From positions 2,542,001-2,606,000 of the forward strand of contig NZ_CP029550.1 of NCBI RefSeq assembly GCF_003173715.1: a stretch of DNA of 64,000 nt, in the 5' to 3' direction. Every line of letters begins with the position of its first letter. The stretch's first letter is position 1. The notes under the pieces are model-generated. The model did no database searches and was not told the DNA's origin. It saw only the letters and a program-made list of their open reading frames with translations. Positions 18,453 to 29,139 of the stretch are shown here, piece after piece. The stretch comes from Methylobacterium durans (lineage in GTDB: Bacteria; Pseudomonadota; Alphaproteobacteria; Rhizobiales; Beijerinckiaceae). The translations under genes were made by a program, and so were the position numbers.

Positions 18453-18728
18453 TCAGCGGCGGTGATGCCGGCGGTGGTGGCGGTAATGGCGGCGCGAGCG
18501 CAGGTCGGTGCGGTAGGCGCGCCGGCCCGGATCGATGCCGAGCGCACCGTTGACGGTGCCGACCGCGCCACCGACGGCGCCGCCCACGATGCCGCCGACC
18601 GGGCCGGCGACCCGGTCGCCCTCGGCCGCGCCGCGGCGGACGCCGCCCGGCAGGCCCTGCGCCTCGGCGGCGCCGGACAGGGTGAGGGCCGACAGCGCGA
18701 GCGTGGCGGCGACGAGAATGCGTTTCAC
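18453..18728 (-). CDS. Small secreted glycine-zipper-like protein with His/Arg-rich tail
   Basis: This is a 91-residue protein. Residues 1-23 form a signal peptide (RILVAATLALSALTLSGAAEAQ). The middle holds GGIVGGAVGGAVGTVNGALG, a Gly-repeat pattern of membrane-inserting glycine-zipper proteins. The last 20 residues are almost all His, Arg and Tyr, which could bind metal or anionic surfaces. The start is GTG at 18728. Similar small envelope proteins are common in Methylobacterium, but no function is assigned. Confidence 0.65.
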   Translation of the reverse strand: MKRILVAATLALSALTLSGAAEAQGLPGGVRRGAAEGDRVAGPVGGIVGGAVGGAVGTVNGALGIDPGRRAYRTDLRSRRHYRHHRRHHRR

Positions 18729-19097
18729 GGCGAGTGATTCCTCATTGCGTTGTCTCGCTTCCTGAGGCCGGCGCGCGGCACCCGGAAGGTTGCCGGATCA
18801 ACGGCCGAGCTTGAAAAAGGTGGCAGGGCCGCGCGGGTAAGTCGGCTCCGTGGTGAATGCGCAACAGGCCGGGGGGCGCATGGCCGCTGGTCTCCAGCCT
18901 GCACCGCTGCTAGAAGCGCCTTCCCATGCGCGACGTCTGCGATCCGCGCGGCTTGCGCCGCCCCACCCGAATTACGGGCCCGGCCTCCGTGTGAGGCTCC
19001 GCGCCCGCGCGGGAGCCCCGGATGCCGGGAGAGCGAAGCCGCCGGTCGACGGCCGGCCCGACAGACCCGCCAGACGAGCGCGAAGACGCCTGACCCC
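18729..19097. other. Intergenic region upstream of ileS, 369 bp
   Basis: This region is between the divergent glycine-zipper gene and ileS. Several open frames cross it, but none has a recognisable product, and I found no T-box-like leader or tRNA. The ileS promoter is presumably here; no clear -35/-10 pair was identified. Confidence 0.4.
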
Positions 19098-22076
19098 ATG
19101 AGCGACACCACCGACGCCGCCCCGGCCGCCCGGGACTACTCGCAGACCCTGTTCCTGCCCCGCACCGAGTTCCCGATGCGGGCGGGCCTGCCCGTGCGCG
19201 AGCCGCATCTCCTGGAGCGCTGGGCGGGGATCGACCTCTACGGCCGCATCCGGAATGCGGCCGCGGGCCGCCCGAAATTCGTGCTGCACGACGGCCCGCC
19301 CTACGCCAACGGCAACATCCACATCGGCACCGCGCTCAACAAGATCCTCAAGGACGTGATCGTCCGCAGCCAGGGTGCGCTGGGCTACGACGCCAATTAC
19401 GTGCCGGGCTGGGACTGCCACGGCCTGCCGATCGAGTGGAAGATCGAGGAGCAGTACCGCGCCAAGGGCCGGAACAAGGACGAGGTGCCGGTCATCGAGT
19501 TCCGCCAGGAATGCCGCACCTTCGCGGGCCACTGGCTCGACGTGCAGCGGGAGGAATTCAAGCGCCTCGGCGTCACCGGCGACTGGGACCACCCCTACGC
19601 GACCATGGCCTTCCCGGCCGAGGCCGCGATCGCCCGCGAATTGCTCACCTTCGCCATGACCGGACAGCTCTACCGCGGCTCGAAGCCGGTGATGTGGTCG
19701 GTCGTCGAGAAGACGGCGCTCGCCGAGGCAGAGGTCGAGTACGAGGACCACGTCAGCGACACGATCTTCGCCGCCTTCCCGATCCGCGAGGGCGCGGCGG
19801 GCGACCTCGACGGTGCTCGCATCGTGATCTGGACGACGACGCCCTGGACCATCCCCGGCAACCGCGCCGTCGCCTACTCCCGGAAGGTTTCCTACGGCCT
19901 CTATCGGGTCACGCAGGCGCCGGACGACAACTGGGCAAGGCCCGGCGACACGTTCATCCTCGCCGACACCCTGGCCTCCGGGGTGTTCTCGGCCGCCCGC
20001 GTCGAGGCGCAGGAGCGCCTGCGCGACGTGGCGCCGGAGGAGCTTGCCGGCCTCACCCTGTCGCACCCGCTCGGCGGCCACATCTCGGGTTACGACTTCC
20101 CGGTGCCGCTCCTCGACGGCGAGCACGTCACGGAGGAGGCGGGCACCGGCTTCGTCCATACGGCGCCGGGTCACGGCCGCGAGGATTTCGAGATCTGGAC
20201 GGCGAGCGGGCGCATGCTGGCGCAGCGCGGCATCGACACGCGCATCCCCTACACCGTCGACGCCGACGGGGCGCTGACCGGGGAGGCGCCCGGTTTCACG
20301 GGAAAACTCGTTCTTAACCATAAGGGCGAGAAGGGCGACGCCAACAAGGCGGTGATCGCGGCCCTGACCGAATCGGGCAACCTGATCGCCCGCGGCGTGC
20401 TGCGCCACAGCTACCCGCATTCCTGGCGCTCGAAGAAGCCGGTCATCTTCCGCAACACGCCGCAATGGTTCATCGCCCTCGACAAGCCGGTCGAGAGCTT
20501 GCGCCACCGGACCCTGCGCGAGGTCTCGCTCCAGGCCATCGCCGACACCGAGTGGGTGCCGCCGCAGGGGCGCAACCGCATCAACGGCATGGTCGAGAAC
20601 CGGCCCGACTGGGTGGTCTCGCGCCAGCGCGCCTGGGGCGTGCCGATCACGGTCTTCGTCAGGAAGGGCACAAGCGAGGTGCTGCGCGACGAGCGCGTCA
20701 ACGCCCGCATCGTGGAGGCCTTCGCGGCGGAAGGCGCGGATGCGTGGTTCACGGATTCGGACGGTGCCCGCTTCCTCGCGCCCGACCACGACCCGGCCGA
20801 CTACGAGAAGGTCACCGACGTCCTCGACGTCTGGTTCGATTCGGGCTCGACGCACGCCTTCGTGCTCGACGATCCGGAGGCGTTCCCGGGGCTGGCCGGT
20901 GTGCGCCGCAGGCGCGACGGGGGCGCCGACACGGTGATGTATCTCGAGGGCTCGGACCAGCATCGCGGCTGGTTCCAGTCCTCGCTGCTCGAATCCGCCG
21001 GCACGCGGGGCCGCGCGCCCTACGACATCGTGCTGACCCACGGCTTCGTCCTCGACCCGAAGGGGCTGAAGATGTCGAAGTCGAAGGGCAACGTCGTGGC
21101 ACCCCAGAACGTCATCAAGGATTCGGGCGCCGACATCCTGCGCCTCTGGGTGGCGGCCTCCGACTATGCGGACGACCTGCGCATCGGGCCGGAGATCATC
21201 AAGACCTTCGCCGAGACCTACCGGAAGCTGCGCAATTCGCTCCGCTGGATGCTCGGCTCCCTCGCGCACCGCGTGCCCGGCGAGGACGTGCCGCACGGGC
21301 GGATGCCGGAGCTGGAGCGCTTCATCCTCCACCGCCTCGCCGAGCTCGATGGCGAGATCCGCGAGGCCTACCGCAGCTTCGACACGAAGCGGGTGGTGGC
21401 GCTCCTCAACGGCTTCATGACGGGCGACCTCTCGGCCTTCTACTTCGACGTCCGCAAGGACACGCTCTACTGCGATCCGATCTCCTCGACCGCCCGGCGC
21501 GCGGCGCTGCAGGTCATCGACGAGACCTTCCGGCGGGTCACGATCTGGCTGGCGCCGGTCCTCGCCTTCACGGCCGACGAGGCTTGGCTCGACCGTTACC
21601 CGTCCGAGGACGGCTCGGTGCATCTGCAGATCCTGCCGGAGACGCCCGCGGCATGGCGCGACGACGCCCTGGCCGCGCGCTGGCAGAAGATCCGGCGGGT
21701 GCGTCGCGTGGTGACGGGCGCCCTCGAGATCGAGCGGGCCCAGAAGCGCATCGGCGCGAGCCTGGAGGCCGCGCCGATCGTCCACGTCTCCGATCCGGAC
21801 CTCCTCGGAGCCCTCGACGGGATCGACTTCGCGGAGGTCTGCATCACCTCGGCCATCCGGATCGAGGCCGGCGAGGGCCCGCCCGACGCCTTCCGCCTCG
21901 ACGAGGTCCGCGGCGTCGCCGTGGTGCCGGCTCTGGCCGAAGGGCGCAAATGCGCCCGCTCCTGGCGCGTCACGCCGGATGTCGGGATGGACGGGGACTA
22001 TCCCGATGTGACGCCCCGCGACGCCCGGGCCCTGCGCGAGTGGGACGCGGCGCACGGCACGGCGAGCGCGGCGTGA
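19098..22076 (+). CDS. ileS: Isoleucyl-tRNA synthetase
   Basis: This cytoplasmic class I aminoacyl-tRNA synthetase has 992 residues. The ATG at 19098 begins [20 protein letters not shown]. The HIGH-type signature is [10 protein letters not shown] at 68-77 and KMSKS is at 658-662. The CP1 editing region includes [11 protein letters not shown]. The tRNA-binding anticodon region follows ([13 protein letters not shown]). The C-terminal zinc module seen in E. coli IleS is reduced: only a short Cys-poor end ([12 protein letters not shown]) is present, common in alphaproteobacteria. lspA follows 70 bp downstream in the usual ileS-lspA order. Confidence 0.97.
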   Translation: MSDTTDAAPAARDYSQTLFLPRTEFPMRAGLPVREPHLLERWAGIDLYGRIRNAAAGRPKFVLHDGPPYANGNIHIGTALNKILKDVIVRSQGALGYDANYVPGWDCHGLPIEWKIEEQYRAKGRNKDEVPVIEFRQECRTFAGHWLDVQREEFKRLGVTGDWDHPYATMAFPAEAAIARELLTFAMTGQLYRGSKPVMWSVVEKTALAEAEVEYEDHVSDTIFAAFPIREGAAGDLDGARIVIWTTTPWTIPGNRAVAYSRKVSYGLYRVTQAPDDNWARPGDTFILADTLASGVFSAARVEAQERLRDVAPEELAGLTLSHPLGGHISGYDFPVPLLDGEHVTEEAGTGFVHTAPGHGREDFEIWTASGRMLAQRGIDTRIPYTVDADGALTGEAPGFTGKLVLNHKGEKGDANKAVIAALTESGNLIARGVLRHSYPHSWRSKKPVIFRNTPQWFIALDKPVESLRHRTLREVSLQAIADTEWVPPQGRNRINGMVENRPDWVVSRQRAWGVPITVFVRKGTSEVLRDERVNARIVEAFAAEGADAWFTDSDGARFLAPDHDPADYEKVTDVLDVWFDSGSTHAFVLDDPEAFPGLAGVRRRRDGGADTVMYLEGSDQHRGWFQSSLLESAGTRGRAPYDIVLTHGFVLDPKGLKMSKSKGNVVAPQNVIKDSGADILRLWVAASDYADDLRIGPEIIKTFAETYRKLRNSLRWMLGSLAHRVPGEDVPHGRMPELERFILHRLAELDGEIREAYRSFDTKRVVALLNGFMTGDLSAFYFDVRKDTLYCDPISSTARRAALQVIDETFRRVTIWLAPVLAFTADEAWLDRYPSEDGSVHLQILPETPAAWRDDALAARWQKIRRVRRVVTGALEIERAQKRIGASLEAAPIVHVSDPDLLGALDGIDFAEVCITSAIRIEAGEGPPDAFRLDEVRGVAVVPALAEGRKCARSWRVTPDVGMDGDYPDVTPRDARALREWDAAHGTASAA

Positions 22077-22146
22077 GGCCGGGCTCGATCATCGCGCGCC
22101 ATTTCCCGCCTCCGGGCGGGGAGGGGCGTGCGTTCGGCGCGCGTCC

Positions 22147-22653
22147 ATGACGCCCTTCCGCCTCGGCCTCGCGGCGCTGCTCGCGACCCTCGTCCTCGAT
22201 CAGGTCTCGAAGCTCGGGCTCTATTTCGGAACGGACCTCGTGCTGACCCAGCCCTGGCGCTTCGGCCCCTATGCCGAGCTGGTCGTGGTCTGGAACCGCG
22301 GCGTCTCGTACGGGCTGTTCCAGCAGGACGGGTCGATCGGGCGCTGGCTCCTCGTGGGCCTCTCGCTCGTCGCGGCCCTCGGCCTCGGCATCTGGATGGC
22401 CCGGGCGCCGTCGCGGCTGCTCGCGCTCTCGCTCGGCCTGATCGCGGGGGGCGCCCTCGGCAACGCCGTCGACCGGGCCGCCTACGGCGCGGTATTCGAC
22501 TTCGTGCACCTGCACGCGGGCACATGGTCCTGGTACGTGTTCAATGTGGCCGACGCAGCGATCGTCGCGGGCGTGATCGGGCTGATTCTCGACGGGCTCC
22601 TGCCGCAGCGGACATCCGCGAAGCCGGCGGAGAAAAATGCTCCGCTCGTGTGA
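22147..22653 (+). CDS. lspA: Lipoprotein signal peptidase II
   Basis: This 168-residue integral membrane aspartyl protease removes signal peptides from diacylglyceryl-modified prolipoproteins. It has four membrane helices (about 5-20, 66-84, 92-104 and 135-152). The catalytic aspartates are Asp109 in GNAVDR and Asp136 in FNVADAAI, matching D114 and D141 of the E. coli enzyme. [10 protein letters not shown] is the conserved periplasmic motif. It lies just after ileS and before a secreted protein and two M16 proteins, an order conserved in Rhizobiales. Confidence 0.95.
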   Translation: MTPFRLGLAALLATLVLDQVSKLGLYFGTDLVLTQPWRFGPYAELVVVWNRGVSYGLFQQDGSIGRWLLVGLSLVAALGLGIWMARAPSRLLALSLGLIAGGALGNAVDRAAYGAVFDFVHLHAGTWSWYVFNVADAAIVAGVIGLILDGLLPQRTSAKPAEKNAPLV

Positions 22654-22831
22654 TGCGTAAACCACAGCGGCGTTCTCTCGCCGCTCCGCTCTGGTGCAGT
22701 GCAGTCAAGGCGCCATACGATCGCCCGAAACCGGGATCAGGCCGAGGAGGCCGGATCAGATCGCCGCGAGCGCGACCGCCCCGGGCCCTGTCCAGGGCTC
22801 TCGGAGGCCCGGCCGGAACCTGTGGGGCAGC

Positions 22832-23479
22832 ATGACCGGGTATCGCCGTTTCCTCCTTGCAACCGTCGCCGGGCTCCTCGCCGCCGGAGCCGCCCAGGGC
22901 CAGGAGCGGGGCGAACTCATGCGGGACACGCTGAGCAACCTCGGCCTCCTCGAGAAGGACCAGCCGGCGATCAATTACCGCGAGCGCGCGCCGCTCGTGA
23001 TGCCGCCGAAGCTCGACGGCAAGGCGCTGCCCGCGCCCCGGCCCCGCACCGCCTCGCCGCAATGGCCGAAGGAGCCCGAGGTGCTGCAGCGCGAGCGCGA
23101 CGAGGCGGAGCGCCGCGTGCCGAAGGGCAACCAGGCGCGCGGGCGCTACAACGACAACAACGCGACGCTCAGCGTCGATGATATCCGCTCGGGCCGCCGC
23201 GCCGACGCGAACATGACGACGGAGCCCGAGCGCAAGCCCGGCGACAACAACCGCGATTCGTTCTGGGTGAACCCGCTGGAGCTGATGCGCGGCGTCGGCC
23301 AGGAGAAGGTCGAGCCGTCCGTGGCCGAGCCGAGCCGCGACACCCTCACGGATCCGCCGAACGGCTACCGCAAGGCGCCGCGCAAGGTGGTGGTCGAGGG
23401 CCGCGAGCCGGTCAACAACGCGAGCCGGGAACGGGAAGAAGCGGATCCGGGGACCTATCTAAGGTCGCGGGGACGCTGA
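22832..23479 (+). CDS. Conserved secreted hypothetical protein
   Basis: This is a 215-residue protein with a Sec signal peptide (YRRFLLATVAGLLAAGAAQGQ). The mature part is hydrophilic, charge-rich and Pro-rich, with likely disordered stretches. Notable patches are ALPAPRPRTASPQWP, RGRYNDNNATLSVDDIR and SFWVNPLELMR. Cysteines are absent. It lies between lspA and the M16 peptidase pair, a position held by similar proteins in other Rhizobiales, so a role in envelope protein processing is suggested by context only. The ATG at 22832 was chosen because it starts the signal peptide. Confidence 0.75.
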   Translation: MTGYRRFLLATVAGLLAAGAAQGQERGELMRDTLSNLGLLEKDQPAINYRERAPLVMPPKLDGKALPAPRPRTASPQWPKEPEVLQRERDEAERRVPKGNQARGRYNDNNATLSVDDIRSGRRADANMTTEPERKPGDNNRDSFWVNPLELMRGVGQEKVEPSVAEPSRDTLTDPPNGYRKAPRKVVVEGREPVNNASREREEADPGTYLRSRGR

Positions 23480-23606
23480 GCGGCTGCCGGATCTTCGCGC
23501 GGACCGCGGTATGAGATTTGCCCGGCTCTCGATCTCGCGGAGATCGAGGCCAGGGGCGTGAGCCAGAACCGGACGGCCCGCGGGACGGGCCGCAAAGGAC
23601 ATCAGG

Positions 23607-25025
23607 ATGCACCTCTTCCGGAAGCCCAAGCCCGTCACGGCCCTGCGCCGGCCGAGCCGCGTCGAGGCCCCCGTGCTCGCCCATGCCGGGCGCCTCGAGG
23701 CCGCGCCGTTCGGGCGCTCGGAGGCCGGCGGGCCCGAGGTCTCGTCGTTCACCCTCGACAACGGCCTCGACGTCGTGGTGGTGCCCGACCACCGGGCCCC
23801 GGTCGTCACCCACATGATCTGGTACCGCAACGGCTCGGCGGACGATCCGCTGGGCCAGTCCGGCATCGCCCACTTCCTCGAGCACCTGATGTTCAAGGGA
23901 ACCGAGCGGCACCCGGTCGGCGCCTTCTCGAAGGCGGTCTCGGGCCTCGGCGGCCAGGAGAACGCCTTCACCAGCTACGACTACACCGCCTATTTCCAGC
24001 GCGTCGCCCGCGACCATCTCGAGACCATGATGGCGTTCGAGGCGGACCGCATGACCGGCCTCGTCCTCGACGACGCCGTGGTCGCGCCCGAGCGCGACGT
24101 GGTGCTGGAGGAGCGGCGCATGCGGGTCGAGACCGACCCCTCCGCCCAGCTCTCCGAGGCGATGGCGGCCTCGCTCTTCGTCCACCATCCCTACGGCACC
24201 CCGATCATCGGCTGGATGCACGAGATCGAGGAGCTGAACCGCCACCACGCCCTCGACTATTACAAGCGCTTCTACACGCCGGAGAACGCGATCCTCGTCG
24301 TCGCCGGCGACGTGACGCCGGACGCGGTGCGCCGGCTCGCCGACGGCACCTATGGCCGCGTGACCCCGCAGGGCGCCCGGCCGCAGCGCGTCCGGGCCCG
24401 CGAGCCGGAGCCGAAAGCGCTTCGCCGCATCAGCGTCGCCGACCCGAAGGTCGAGCAGCCGACCCTGCAGCGGCTCTACCTCGCGCCCTCCTGCATCACG
24501 GCCCGCGACGGCGAGTGCCACGCCCTGGAACTCCTCGCCGAGGTGCTCGGCGGGGGCGCCACCTCCTACCTCTACCGGAAGCTCGTTCTGGAAGCCGGCA
24601 TCGCGGTCAATGCCGGGGCCTGGTACATGGGCTCGGCGATCGATGACACCCGCTTCTCCGTCTACGCGGTGCCCGCCGAGGGCGTCAGCCTGGAGAAGCT
24701 GGAGGAGGCGCTCGACCGGGTGCTGCGCCGCGCACCCACCGAGGCGCTGGACCCGGAGGCGATCGAGCGCGCCAAGACCCGGCTGGTGGCCGAGACCGTC
24801 TATTCCTCGGACAGCCAGTCCTCGCTCGCCCGCATCTACGGCTCGGCGCTCGCCATCGGCGAGACCATCGAGGAAGTGCGCCGCTGGCCCGTCGACATCG
24901 AGGGCGTGAGCAGGGAGCGTCTCGCGGCGGTGGCCGAGCGCTACCTTGCCCCGGCCCGCTCCGTGACCGGCTACCTCATCAAGACGCGCGATCCCGCCGC
25001 CCCGGTCACCGTCGCGGCCGCCTGA
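23607..25025 (+). CDS. M16 zinc metallopeptidase, catalytic subunit
   Basis: This 472-residue insulinase-family (pitrilysin) peptidase carries the inverted zinc motif HFLEH at 89-93, followed by the distal Glu region ([15 protein letters not shown]). The N-terminal half ends near 270 and the second M16 domain follows ([15 protein letters not shown]). No signal peptide is obvious, although the order after lspA suggests an envelope link. The ATG at 23607 follows AAAGGACATCAGG. The next gene encodes the partner lacking the zinc motif; such pairs usually form a heterodimer. Confidence 0.92.
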   Translation: MHLFRKPKPVTALRRPSRVEAPVLAHAGRLEAAPFGRSEAGGPEVSSFTLDNGLDVVVVPDHRAPVVTHMIWYRNGSADDPLGQSGIAHFLEHLMFKGTERHPVGAFSKAVSGLGGQENAFTSYDYTAYFQRVARDHLETMMAFEADRMTGLVLDDAVVAPERDVVLEERRMRVETDPSAQLSEAMAASLFVHHPYGTPIIGWMHEIEELNRHHALDYYKRFYTPENAILVVAGDVTPDAVRRLADGTYGRVTPQGARPQRVRAREPEPKALRRISVADPKVEQPTLQRLYLAPSCITARDGECHALELLAEVLGGGATSYLYRKLVLEAGIAVNAGAWYMGSAIDDTRFSVYAVPAEGVSLEKLEEALDRVLRRAPTEALDPEAIERAKTRLVAETVYSSDSQSSLARIYGSALAIGETIEEVRRWPVDIEGVSRERLAAVAERYLAPARSVTGYLIKTRDPAAPVTVAAA

Positions 25026-25078
25026 GGCGCCGCAGCCGACATCCCGGGCCGCACCCGCACAAGAACAACGAGGTTCCC

Positions 25079-26362
25079 ATGAACTTGGCCGAGACGCCCA
25101 CCCGCACCGCGACCTCGCCCACCCAGGCGAAATCCGTCGCCGCCGTCGGCGGGGTCGAGGCGTGGCACGTCGAATCTCCGGTCGTGCCGATGGTGGCGCT
25201 GGCCTTCACCTTCGAGGGCGGCGCCGCGCAGGATCCGGAGGGCAAGGCTGGCTGCGCCCAGATGCTGGCGCGCCTCCTCGACGAGGGCGCGGGCGATCTC
25301 ACCTCCGACGCCTTCCAGGAGCGCCTCGCGGCCCGCGCCATCGAGCTCTCGTTCCATGCCGGGCCCGACGCGGTCGGCGGCTCGCTGAAGACCCTCGTGA
25401 AGCACACCGACGAGGCGATCGATCTCCTCGCGCTGGCGCTGACCAAGCCCCGGCTCGACCAGGACGCGATCGAGCGCGTGCGCGCGCAGACCATCGCGGG
25501 CCTCCGCTACCAGCAGAACGACCCGGGTGTGTTGGCCTCGCGGCGCTTCTTCAAGGAGGCCTTCGCCGGCCATCCCTATGGCCGGCCCTCCTCCGGCACG
25601 ATCGAGAGCATCTCGGCCATCACCCGCGACGATCTCCTCGCCCTGCACGCGCAGGTGATCGGGCGCGGCGCCGTGAAGGTCGCGGCGGTGGGCGCCATCG
25701 ACGCAGCGGCGCTGGCCGACGCGCTCAGCCGCTCCTTCGGCGCCCTGCCGGAGGCCGGAACGCTGCGCGCCGTGCCGCGCACCACCGTGCAGGATCTCGG
25801 CCGCCGCGTCGTCGTCGATCTCGACGTGCCGCAATCGGTGATCCGCTTCGGCATGGCGGGCGTGCCCTGGCGCGACCCGGACTTCATCCCGGCCTACGTG
25901 CTGAACCACATCCTCGGCGGCGGCGCCTTCACCTCCCGCCTGTTCCAGGAGGTGCGCGAGAAGCGCGGCCTCGCCTACTCGGTCGGCACCTCACTCGTCA
26001 GCCACCGCTCGGCGGCCATGACCTGGGGCTACACCGCCACCAAGAACGAGCGCGTCGGCGAGGCGCTCGCCGTGATCGGCGACGAGATCGGCCGCCTGAT
26101 CACCGAAGGGCCCTCCGACGAGGAGCTGCAGAAGGCCAAGGACTACCTCACCGGCTCCTACGCGCTCGGCTTCGACACCTCGACCAAGATCGCGCACCAG
26201 ATCGTGCAGATCGCCTTCGAGGGACTCGGCATGGACTACATCGCGCGCCGCAACGACATGGTGGCGTCGGTGACCCAGGCCGACATCCGGCGCGCCGCGG
26301 GCCGCACCTTCGCGGACGGGCGCATGCTCGTCGTCGCCGCCGGCCGGCCGACGGACTTCTGA
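25079..26362 (+). CDS. M16 peptidase-like protein, non-catalytic partner
   Basis: This 427-residue protein has the fold of the upstream peptidase but no HxxEH; the equivalent region reads [15 protein letters not shown]. It keeps the Arg/Tyr motif ([11 protein letters not shown]) that clamps substrate in M16 partner subunits, and [13 protein letters not shown]. This division of labour (zinc in one subunit, Arg/Tyr in the other) is known for two-subunit M16 peptidases. The two genes are 53 bp apart and presumably co-expressed. The substrate is unknown. Confidence 0.9.
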   Translation: MNLAETPTRTATSPTQAKSVAAVGGVEAWHVESPVVPMVALAFTFEGGAAQDPEGKAGCAQMLARLLDEGAGDLTSDAFQERLAARAIELSFHAGPDAVGGSLKTLVKHTDEAIDLLALALTKPRLDQDAIERVRAQTIAGLRYQQNDPGVLASRRFFKEAFAGHPYGRPSSGTIESISAITRDDLLALHAQVIGRGAVKVAAVGAIDAAALADALSRSFGALPEAGTLRAVPRTTVQDLGRRVVVDLDVPQSVIRFGMAGVPWRDPDFIPAYVLNHILGGGAFTSRLFQEVREKRGLAYSVGTSLVSHRSAAMTWGYTATKNERVGEALAVIGDEIGRLITEGPSDEELQKAKDYLTGSYALGFDTSTKIAHQIVQIAFEGLGMDYIARRNDMVASVTQADIRRAAGRTFADGRMLVVAAGRPTDF

Positions 26363-26451
26363 GCGCGGCCGCGGCGCGCCTGCCCAAGAGGCTGGCAACC
26401 GGGCGCGCCGTCACCATCTCAAGGGGCCCGGCCGCCAGCGGACAGGACCCC

Positions 26452-27384
26452 ATGCAGCTCAGCGGACTCCACCACCTCACCGCGATCACGGCCCGGGCGG
26501 CGGACAACCTCGCCTTCTACACCCGGATCCTCGGCCTGCGCCTCGTCAAGAAGACGGTGAACCAGGACGATCTCTCGGCCTATCACCTGTTCTACGCGGA
26601 CGGGATCGCGGCGCCCGGCACCGACATCACCTTCTTCGACTGGCCGGCGCCTCCCGAGCGGCGCGGCGCAAACAGCATCGTGCGCACCGGCCTGCGGGTT
26701 GCCGGCCCCGACGCGATCGCGTGGTGGCGCGAGCACCTCGCCCGCGAGGGCGTCGTCCACGCGGTCCCGATCGAGCGGGACGGGCGCCTGACCCTCGATT
26801 TCGAGGACGGGGAAGGTCAGCGCCTCAGCCTCGTCGACGATGGCGGCACCGGCCCAGCCCATCCCTGGACCGGCAGCCCGGTGCCGGCGCCCCACCAGAT
26901 CCGCGGGCTCGGGCCCGTCCGCCTCGCGGTCGCGGAAATCGGGCGCACCGAGGCGGTGCTGACCGAGGTGCTCGGGATGCGCCACGAGCGGACCTTCGAA
27001 TTGCCCGAGGGGGAGGTCCGGGTCTACGCGATGGGGGAGGGGGGTGCCGGCGCCGAAATCCAGGTGATGCGGGACGCCGCCGCCCCGGCACGCCAGGGCG
27101 CGGGCGCGGTGCATCACGTCGCCTTCCGCATCCCGGACGCGGATTACGAGGCCTGGGCCGACCGCCTTAAGGCGCGGCGGATGCCCTCCAGCGGCCCGGT
27201 CGACCGCTACTATTTCCGCAGCCTCTACTTCCGCGAGCCGAACGGCATCCTGTTCGAGATCGCTACGGACGGACCCGGCTTCACCGCCGACGAGCCCCTG
27301 GAATCCTTGGGCGAGCGCCTCGCCCTGCCGCCCTTCCTGGAGCCGCGCCGGGCCGAGATCGAGGCGGGACTCAAGCCGCTGTGA
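26452..27384 (+). CDS. VOC-family ring-cleaving dioxygenase (MhqO-like)
   Basis: This 310-residue protein has two vicinal-oxygen-chelate domains. Domain 1 starts [15 protein letters not shown]; domain 2 starts near 150 ([14 protein letters not shown]). Metal-ligand candidates are His in LHHLTAI, His in [10 protein letters not shown] and Glu in [10 protein letters not shown]. The family includes putative hydroquinone or catechol ring-cleaving enzymes, but the substrate cannot be read from sequence. The ATG at 26452 has AGGA upstream. A palindrome starts 36 bp after its stop, in the gap to fpr. Confidence 0.87.
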   Translation: MQLSGLHHLTAITARAADNLAFYTRILGLRLVKKTVNQDDLSAYHLFYADGIAAPGTDITFFDWPAPPERRGANSIVRTGLRVAGPDAIAWWREHLAREGVVHAVPIERDGRLTLDFEDGEGQRLSLVDDGGTGPAHPWTGSPVPAPHQIRGLGPVRLAVAEIGRTEAVLTEVLGMRHERTFELPEGEVRVYAMGEGGAGAEIQVMRDAAAPARQGAGAVHHVAFRIPDADYEAWADRLKARRMPSSGPVDRYYFRSLYFREPNGILFEIATDGPGFTADEPLESLGERLALPPFLEPRRAEIEAGLKPL

Positions 27385-27419
27385 GCCAGTGGCGACCGGA
27401 GGTCTTAAGAATTCAGAGC

Positions 27420-27438
27420 GGTTCTAGACAGTAGAACC
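27420..27438. promoter_or_regulatory. Palindrome upstream of fpr, candidate operator
   Basis: GGTTCTA and TAGAACC form a perfect 7-bp inverted repeat around GACAG. It lies 96 bp before the fpr start codon and 36 bp after the previous stop. The position suits a redox-responsive regulator of fpr, or part of a terminator; there is no T-run. The regulator is not identified. Confidence 0.35.
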
Positions 27439-27533
27439 ATCCCCCGCATGCGGTGCTGCCATGCCTTGACGGGCGTGCTGCACATGCGAGAAGACGCGCC
27501 AAAAGTGGGCGAGATTCGGAGTCACCTTCACCG

Positions 27534-28307
27534 ATGAGCAAGTACAACGAGGAGCGGGTGCTGTCGGTGCACCACTGGACGGACACGCTGTTCTCCTTCC
27601 GCACCACCCGCGACCCCTCGTTCCGCTTCCGCAACGGCGAGTTCACCATGATCGGCATCGAGGTCGAGGGCCGGCCGCTCCTGCGCGCCTACTCGGTGGT
27701 CTCGGCCAATTACGAGGAGGAGCTGGAGTTCTTCTCCATCAAGGTCCCGAACGGCCCGCTGACGAGCAAGCTCCAGCACCTCAAGGTCGGCGATCCGATC
27801 ATGGTCGGCAAGAAGCCGACCGGCACGCTGGTGCTCGACAACCTGCTGCCGGGCCGCCACCTCTACCTCCTCGGCACCGGCACGGGGCTGGCGCCGTTCC
27901 TGTCGATCATCAAGGACCCGGAGACCTACGAGCGCTTCGAGCGCGTGGTGCTGGTGCATGGCTGCCGGCAGGTCTCCGAGCTCGCCTACGGCGAGACGAT
28001 CACGCAGGATCTGCCGCGCCACGAGTTCCTGGGCGACATGATCAGCCAGCAGCTGGTCTACTATCCCACCGTGACGCGCGAGCCGTTCCGCAACCGGGGC
28101 CGGATCACCGACCTGATGGTGTCGGGCAAGCTGTTTGCGGATGTGGGCCTGCCGGCGATGAGCCGGGAGGCGGACCGGTTCATGCTGTGCGGCAGCCCGG
28201 AGATGATCCGCGACACGCGCCAGCTCCTGACTGAGGGCGGCTACGAGGAGGGCAACCACGGCGAGGCCGGGCACTTCGTCATCGAGAAGGCCTTCGTCGA
28301 GAAATAG
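27534..28307 (+). CDS. fpr: Ferredoxin--NADP+ reductase
   Basis: This 257-residue soluble FAD enzyme exchanges electrons between NADPH and ferredoxin or flavodoxin. The FAD-binding domain (about 1-100) contains RAYSVVSANYE, the flavin-binding RxYS motif. The NADP domain contains LGTGTGLAPFLSI and VLVHGCR, then FMLCGSPEMI. The C-terminus ends in VEK, typical of bacterial subclass I FNR. The start ATG is at 27534. It is separated by 9 bp from bioD and may be co-transcribed with it. Confidence 0.93.
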   Translation: MSKYNEERVLSVHHWTDTLFSFRTTRDPSFRFRNGEFTMIGIEVEGRPLLRAYSVVSANYEEELEFFSIKVPNGPLTSKLQHLKVGDPIMVGKKPTGTLVLDNLLPGRHLYLLGTGTGLAPFLSIIKDPETYERFERVVLVHGCRQVSELAYGETITQDLPRHEFLGDMISQQLVYYPTVTREPFRNRGRITDLMVSGKLFADVGLPAMSREADRFMLCGSPEMIRDTRQLLTEGGYEEGNHGEAGHFVIEKAFVEK

Positions 28308-28316
28308 GCGGCCCCG

Positions 28317-28994
28317 ATGCGGGCCGTGTTCGTCGCGGGCGCCGGGACCGAGATCGGCAAGACCTACGTCACCGCGGCGCTGGTCCGGCGCCTGCGGGCG
28401 ATGGGCCGCCCCGTCCGCGCCCTGAAGCCCCTCGCCAGTGGCGTCCCGTCCCTCGACCATCCGGATTTCTCGGAGAGCGACACGGCCCGGTTGCTCGCCG
28501 CGCAAGGCCTGCCAGTGACGCGGGAAACGGTCGCCGCCTGCTCGCCCTGGCGCTTCCTGGCGCCCCTCGCCCCCGATCTCGCTGCCGCCCGCGAGGGCCG
28601 CAGCCTCGCGCACTCTGATCTGGTACGCTGGTGCGCGGCGCAGATCGCGGCCGCGGAGCCCGGCACCACCGTGGTGATCGAGGGCGTCGGCGGCCTGATG
28701 AGCCCGATCACCGCGGCCGAGACCGGCCTCGACTGGCTCAAAGCCCTGCGCCTGCCCGCTCTCCTCGTCTCCGGCAGCTATCTCGGCGCGATCAGCCACG
28801 CGTTGACGGCGACCGAGACCCTGCGGGCGCATGCCTGCCCCCTCGTCGCCGTCGCGGTGAGCGAGAGCGCTGGTGCGCCGACGCCGCCGGAAACCGTCGC
28901 CGGGGCGATCGCGGGCCGGATCGCCGCGCCCGTCTTCTGCCTGCGGCGGGGGGAGGAATGCCCCGAGGCGCTGGCCGCCCTCGCGGCCGGGTGA
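28317..28994 (+). CDS. bioD: Dethiobiotin synthetase
   Basis: This 225-residue ATP-dependent enzyme closes the ureido ring of dethiobiotin from diaminopelargonate and CO2. The P-loop is AGAGTEIGKT (7-16), followed by KPLASG, the substrate loop; the glycine-rich EGVGGLMSPI matches the ATP/Mg site. It begins 9 bp after fpr. Other biotin genes lie at 14.6-17.0 kb (bioF, bioA) and 38.5 kb (bioC-like), so the pathway is scattered rather than in one operon. Confidence 0.92.
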   Translation: MRAVFVAGAGTEIGKTYVTAALVRRLRAMGRPVRALKPLASGVPSLDHPDFSESDTARLLAAQGLPVTRETVAACSPWRFLAPLAPDLAAAREGRSLAHSDLVRWCAAQIAAAEPGTTVVIEGVGGLMSPITAAETGLDWLKALRLPALLVSGSYLGAISHALTATETLRAHACPLVAVAVSESAGAPTPPETVAGAIAGRIAAPVFCLRRGEECPEALAALAAG

Positions 28995-29139
28995 GCGGAG
29001 CCGCGGGCTGCGGCCGACACGAGCGCGTGATTCCCGTCCCGCTGCCGCGCCCCGGCCCTGGACGAGCGGCCGCCGCCTTCTACCTTCGCGGAAAACGGCC
29101 AGACCCGAATCGGCGCGGCCCGACGGCGGAGTCGTTCCC

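Noticed and set aside
22105..22120. CCCGCC/GGCGGG hairpin between ileS and lspA as a terminator
   Set aside because: The stem is only six base pairs and no T-run follows; the genes are normally co-transcribed.
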